Source of the DNA: Helochares maculicollis
Lineage: Eukaryota > Arthropoda > Insecta > Coleoptera > Hydrophilidae
Assembly (NCBI GenBank): GCA_033557835.1
Contig: JAWQRO010000463.1
Span: 1-38,542 of the forward strand
DNA: 38,542 nt
Direction of reading: 5' to 3'
Below are positions 36,214 to 38,542 of the stretch, one piece after another (position 1 is the stretch's first letter; each line of letters opens with the position of its first letter). The notes under the pieces are model-generated. The model saw only the letters and a list, made by a program, of their open reading frames with translations. It had not been told where the DNA came from and searched no databases. Both the position numbers and the translations under genes were made by a program.

Positions 36214-36227
36214 CTCTTACGTAAGAG
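36214..36227. promoter_or_regulatory. 14-bp palindrome with bZIP core TTACGTAA
   Basis: CTCTTACGTAAGAG is a perfect palindrome around TTACGTAA, the optimal site for PAR/C-EBP-type bZIP dimers (in flies Pdp1, Vrille, Giant and relatives). The surrounding 36,160-36,270 is GC-richer (GATGTCGCCGCATTT, ATTCGCCCTC). A 14-bp palindrome by itself is expected several times per window; the match to a known optimum is what makes it worth noting. Confidence 0.3.
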
Positions 36228-37390
36228 CAGGCGTTATATTTATAGGAGTTTACACTAAAGCGACCCGTAATTTTAGGAGAACTAAAAGCTTAATCGTGCA
36301 GCAGAATATTATATTCAAAGCGTTCTAATGACGAGTTTTTGTTGCCTCTTCGTTGAAATTTAAGAATTAAAGTTTGATACTGGGCTGAAGTTATTCTTTT
36401 CTTAAAGATTTGATTCCTATGTTAACAGTTATGTGGGTGTTTTAAATGTATACTAATAACTATATATTTTATCATAAAAAAGCTTGCTGGTATTTTCTAA
36501 CAAAAATAATTTATTTTACATGAGTTTCGGAAATGCATGTAAAAATTGTGTACGCAATTGAAAAATTAACGACTAATAACTAGTGGCGTATTTTTGTGTC
36601 ATAATATGTAATCTGCACGTCGATGCTTTGAAATAGCATTACATACTAGAAATTCGTTGCTGAGACCAAACTTCCCCCATTTGCGCTTACAGAATTATAA
36701 AATATTAGCAATAGAAATATGAGGTTCCGTTTTGTCTTGTTGTCTAGATTATAGTCATGTAAGCGATAAATTCGCCGTCAATATATTGAATTCGAACAAA
36801 CCTGTCGGAAATTCCCACAGATCATTACTATTTTACGGAAACAGCATGGAGAAATTCGTGTCCTATTGCCGGGAAAGAAAAAGGTAAAAAAGTAGGAGCG
36901 CATTGTGAGTTTGCCATTGTCGAAGTATTTGACATGGCGTGTAAATCGAGGCCCAATTAAATATAGAAGCTCGTGCAAGCGGGATTCATTGAACTGTCAG
37001 TGGTGATCATACGAGTAATATATTTGATTCAAACTAAATTGCACCCCAATTTCCTGTTTTATATAATAGATGCCTATTTTTTCGTATTGTTTTGTTTTGC
37101 ACGGTTTTAATTTTCATATTTAGCGTGATGAATTATTGGTTTCAATTGCAGCCGCGTTTATTGGAAGCACTAAAAAATATAAATACATCGTCAAAGTTCC
37201 AGTTGCAATTTGTCTATAGGTATTTCGGCATTAATTTGATAGCTATAGTGTGTTGAGGATTGACGGGTAAAATTGATGGATTATCATTAATAGGATAACT
37301 TTTCAAAAACTGATCTGAAAATATTACATTAAACCGATATAAACCATAAAGTATTCTGTGTTTTATTATTGTAAATAAAGACAGTAAATG
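36228..37390. other. AT-rich noncoding stretch, no gene seen
   Basis: No gene. A GC-richer segment at about 36,780-37,000 contains the second kappaB-type match (36,807-36,816) and is open on the minus strand for 66 codons (36,778-36,978), of chance length and unrecognised. Nothing else was seen. Confidence 0.5.
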
Positions 37391-37830
37391 TGTTACATAT
37401 ACAGGGTTCCCGGATTTCGCCAATTTATTTTAACAAATTTCTAATAATTTACTTCAAAGTGCGCAAAGATAACACCGCACGGACGAAGGGAGAAAAAATT
37501 AAATTTTGTTTAGTCTGCCATTAAGCAGTTTTCGTAATTCTTAAATAAATTTCATCAGAAAATGTGGGCGCTCGAAAACGCGTTGACGAGAATAATCCGG
37601 AGTTTTGGTGTTTACACTGGTTCCTGGGATTAAATTTATGTGCAAATTATATTGATTGAAAAGTTCTCAAAGCTGACAGTTTAAAAAGTCACCCCGAAAA
37701 GTGCATAATAAATTTAAACCTTGCCCTGGAGTAAATTCCCTGACACAAGTTGAAATTTTCAATATGCCGAAATTTAATTTAGACTCACTCCGACTTGCGT
37801 TTATTAAAAATTATAAAGTTGAGAACTTTT
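37391..37830. promoter_or_regulatory. candidate regulatory island with K50/forkhead words
   Basis: Varied sequence with CG-containing words (AACACCGCACGGACGAAGGG, GGGCGCTCGAAAACGCGTTGACG). Two bicoid/orthodenticle-type sites face each other 28 bp apart: TAATCC at 37,593-37,598 and GGATTA (within GGGATTA) at 37,627-37,632. Between them lies GGTGTTTACAC, a good forkhead match (TGTTTAC). If this is an insect, such an arrangement suits an embryonic patterning enhancer. No frame of 60 codons crosses it apart from one that ends at its left edge. Confidence 0.3.
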
Positions 37831-38199
37831 GATAAAAGCATAGTAATGGGGAAAAGTAAAAGATCCATCTTGCGGTGTCGCTCAAAAACCTGGCGGTGAT
37901 ATATGTGAAAATCAGTTTTTTTTTTTCATTTTCCACGCGTATGCCAAAAACTTGATGCCATGGAACAAATTTATATAGTTAAACTTACAAAGAACTCGTA
38001 TGTATTTTTCGGTTTGTGAATGCATCCACTGGAAACGCATGGTATAGCAAAGTAAACGAAAACAAAACGTCTTTCATTGCGCAGCTATAAATTGGAGGAA
38101 AATTGCAGTTTTACGATCTAAAAAGACTTTTAATGCTTCGGAATTATCTAGATCCAGTCGAATTTCGTAGGAAATGCAACAGAGGAAAACAGTTATTAA
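37831..38199. other. noncoding stretch, no gene seen
   Basis: A T run of 11 lies near 37,917. Nothing gene-like was seen. Confidence 0.5.
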
Positions 38200-38542
38200 T
38201 GTTAAAAACATCTATTAAGGACGAAAAGGTTTTCTTAGTTCCACTGGTAACCACTGCTTAATGAGGCGCTAAGAACGGCGGTCCAAAGCCGCAGCTGACC
38301 CGGCCGAATGCATCGTTTGACCCGCTGTAATCATAAATTTGGGGAAGGACCATAACGAAACCACTCTAGCGACTGTCTCGGCAACGAGCCAGACAGAGGA
38401 AGCGATGCCAGATATAGAACATTTCGATTTTGAAATTAGGAGTATCTATTGTAAGTGCACATACTATGAATGCTGCGCAAGTTAGGGGCCCTAATCGAAA
38501 GTTTGATAACATTATCTACTCCGTTGTAATAAATGTTGGACC
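38200..38542. other. GC-richer segment at the right edge
   Basis: G+C and CG dinucleotides rise at 38,255-38,400 (GAGGCGCTAAGAACGGCGG, GACCCGGCCGAATGC, CTCGGCAACGAGCC). No frame stays open to the window edge in a way that suggests a truncated exon; I read it as the start of another island or of a transcribed region beyond the window. Its nature cannot be decided here. Confidence 0.25.

Noticed and set aside
1..38542. CAGGTA (Zelda-like) words, including CAGGTAG at 11,263 and CAGGTAGG near 19,769
   Set aside because: About a dozen were noticed over both strands, and about 13 are expected by chance at this composition.
1..38542. tRNA, rRNA, snRNA and CRISPR signatures
   Set aside because: No T-loop (GGTTCRANYCC) with matching acceptor stem, no known snRNA or rRNA core and no regularly spaced identical repeats were seen.

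Overview
The window is AT-rich (roughly two-thirds A+T by eye) and holds no protein-coding gene, tRNA, rRNA, CRISPR array or intact mobile element that I can support. About 45 open frames of 60 or more codons exist and the longest is 105 codons. With stops expected at about 7% of codons in sequence of this composition, that number and that maximum are what chance gives. Many of these frames begin at TTG or GTG, none shows a recognisable domain, and most sit in AT-rich sequence. I therefore read the window as intergenic or deep intronic DNA of a eukaryote. An insect is most likely: CG dinucleotides are not depleted, short AT-rich simple repeats are present, and compact GC-richer islands stand in an AT-rich background. 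Fly-like motifs (GGGTATA/TATACCC words) hint at Diptera, but this is weak. No species or locus could be recognised.

Layout. 1-10.4 kb is mostly featureless AT-rich DNA, with an (AATA)n tract at 292-315, an ATTA-rich stretch at 2.03-2.35 kb, a small CpG-rich patch at 4.93-5.05 kb, and two candidate regulatory islands at 8.6-8.95 and 10.08-10.38 kb. 10.4-12.1 kb is repeat-rich: a degenerate 40-bp tandem repeat, a degenerate 18-bp pyrimidine-strand minisatellite, an 18-bp perfect palindrome and a (TA)n microsatellite. 12.1-17.1 kb is very AT-rich and empty. 17.1-24.4 kb contains several GC/CpG-richer islands (17.1-17.5, 18.36-18.53, 19.76-20.07, 20.50-20.53, 23.69-24.38 kb). 24.4-28.1 kb is again empty.

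28.1-38.5 kb is the most structured part. It has an island with five GGAT cores in 35 bp (28.33-28.37 kb), another island with a repeated 11-mer (29.69-30.20 kb), a 24-bp perfect palindrome, and a strongly T-skewed block (30.4-31.3 kb) whose reverse strand has long stretches with few stops, possibly a decayed coding sequence. Further on are a perfect kappaB-type site at 34,462-34,474, a 14-bp bZIP-type palindrome at 36,214-36,227, and a motif-rich island at 37.39-37.83 kb. If the islands work together, the simplest picture is a set of dispersed enhancers for a neighbouring developmental or immune gene outside the window. That is inference from composition and motifs only; alignment to related genomes would be the deciding test.
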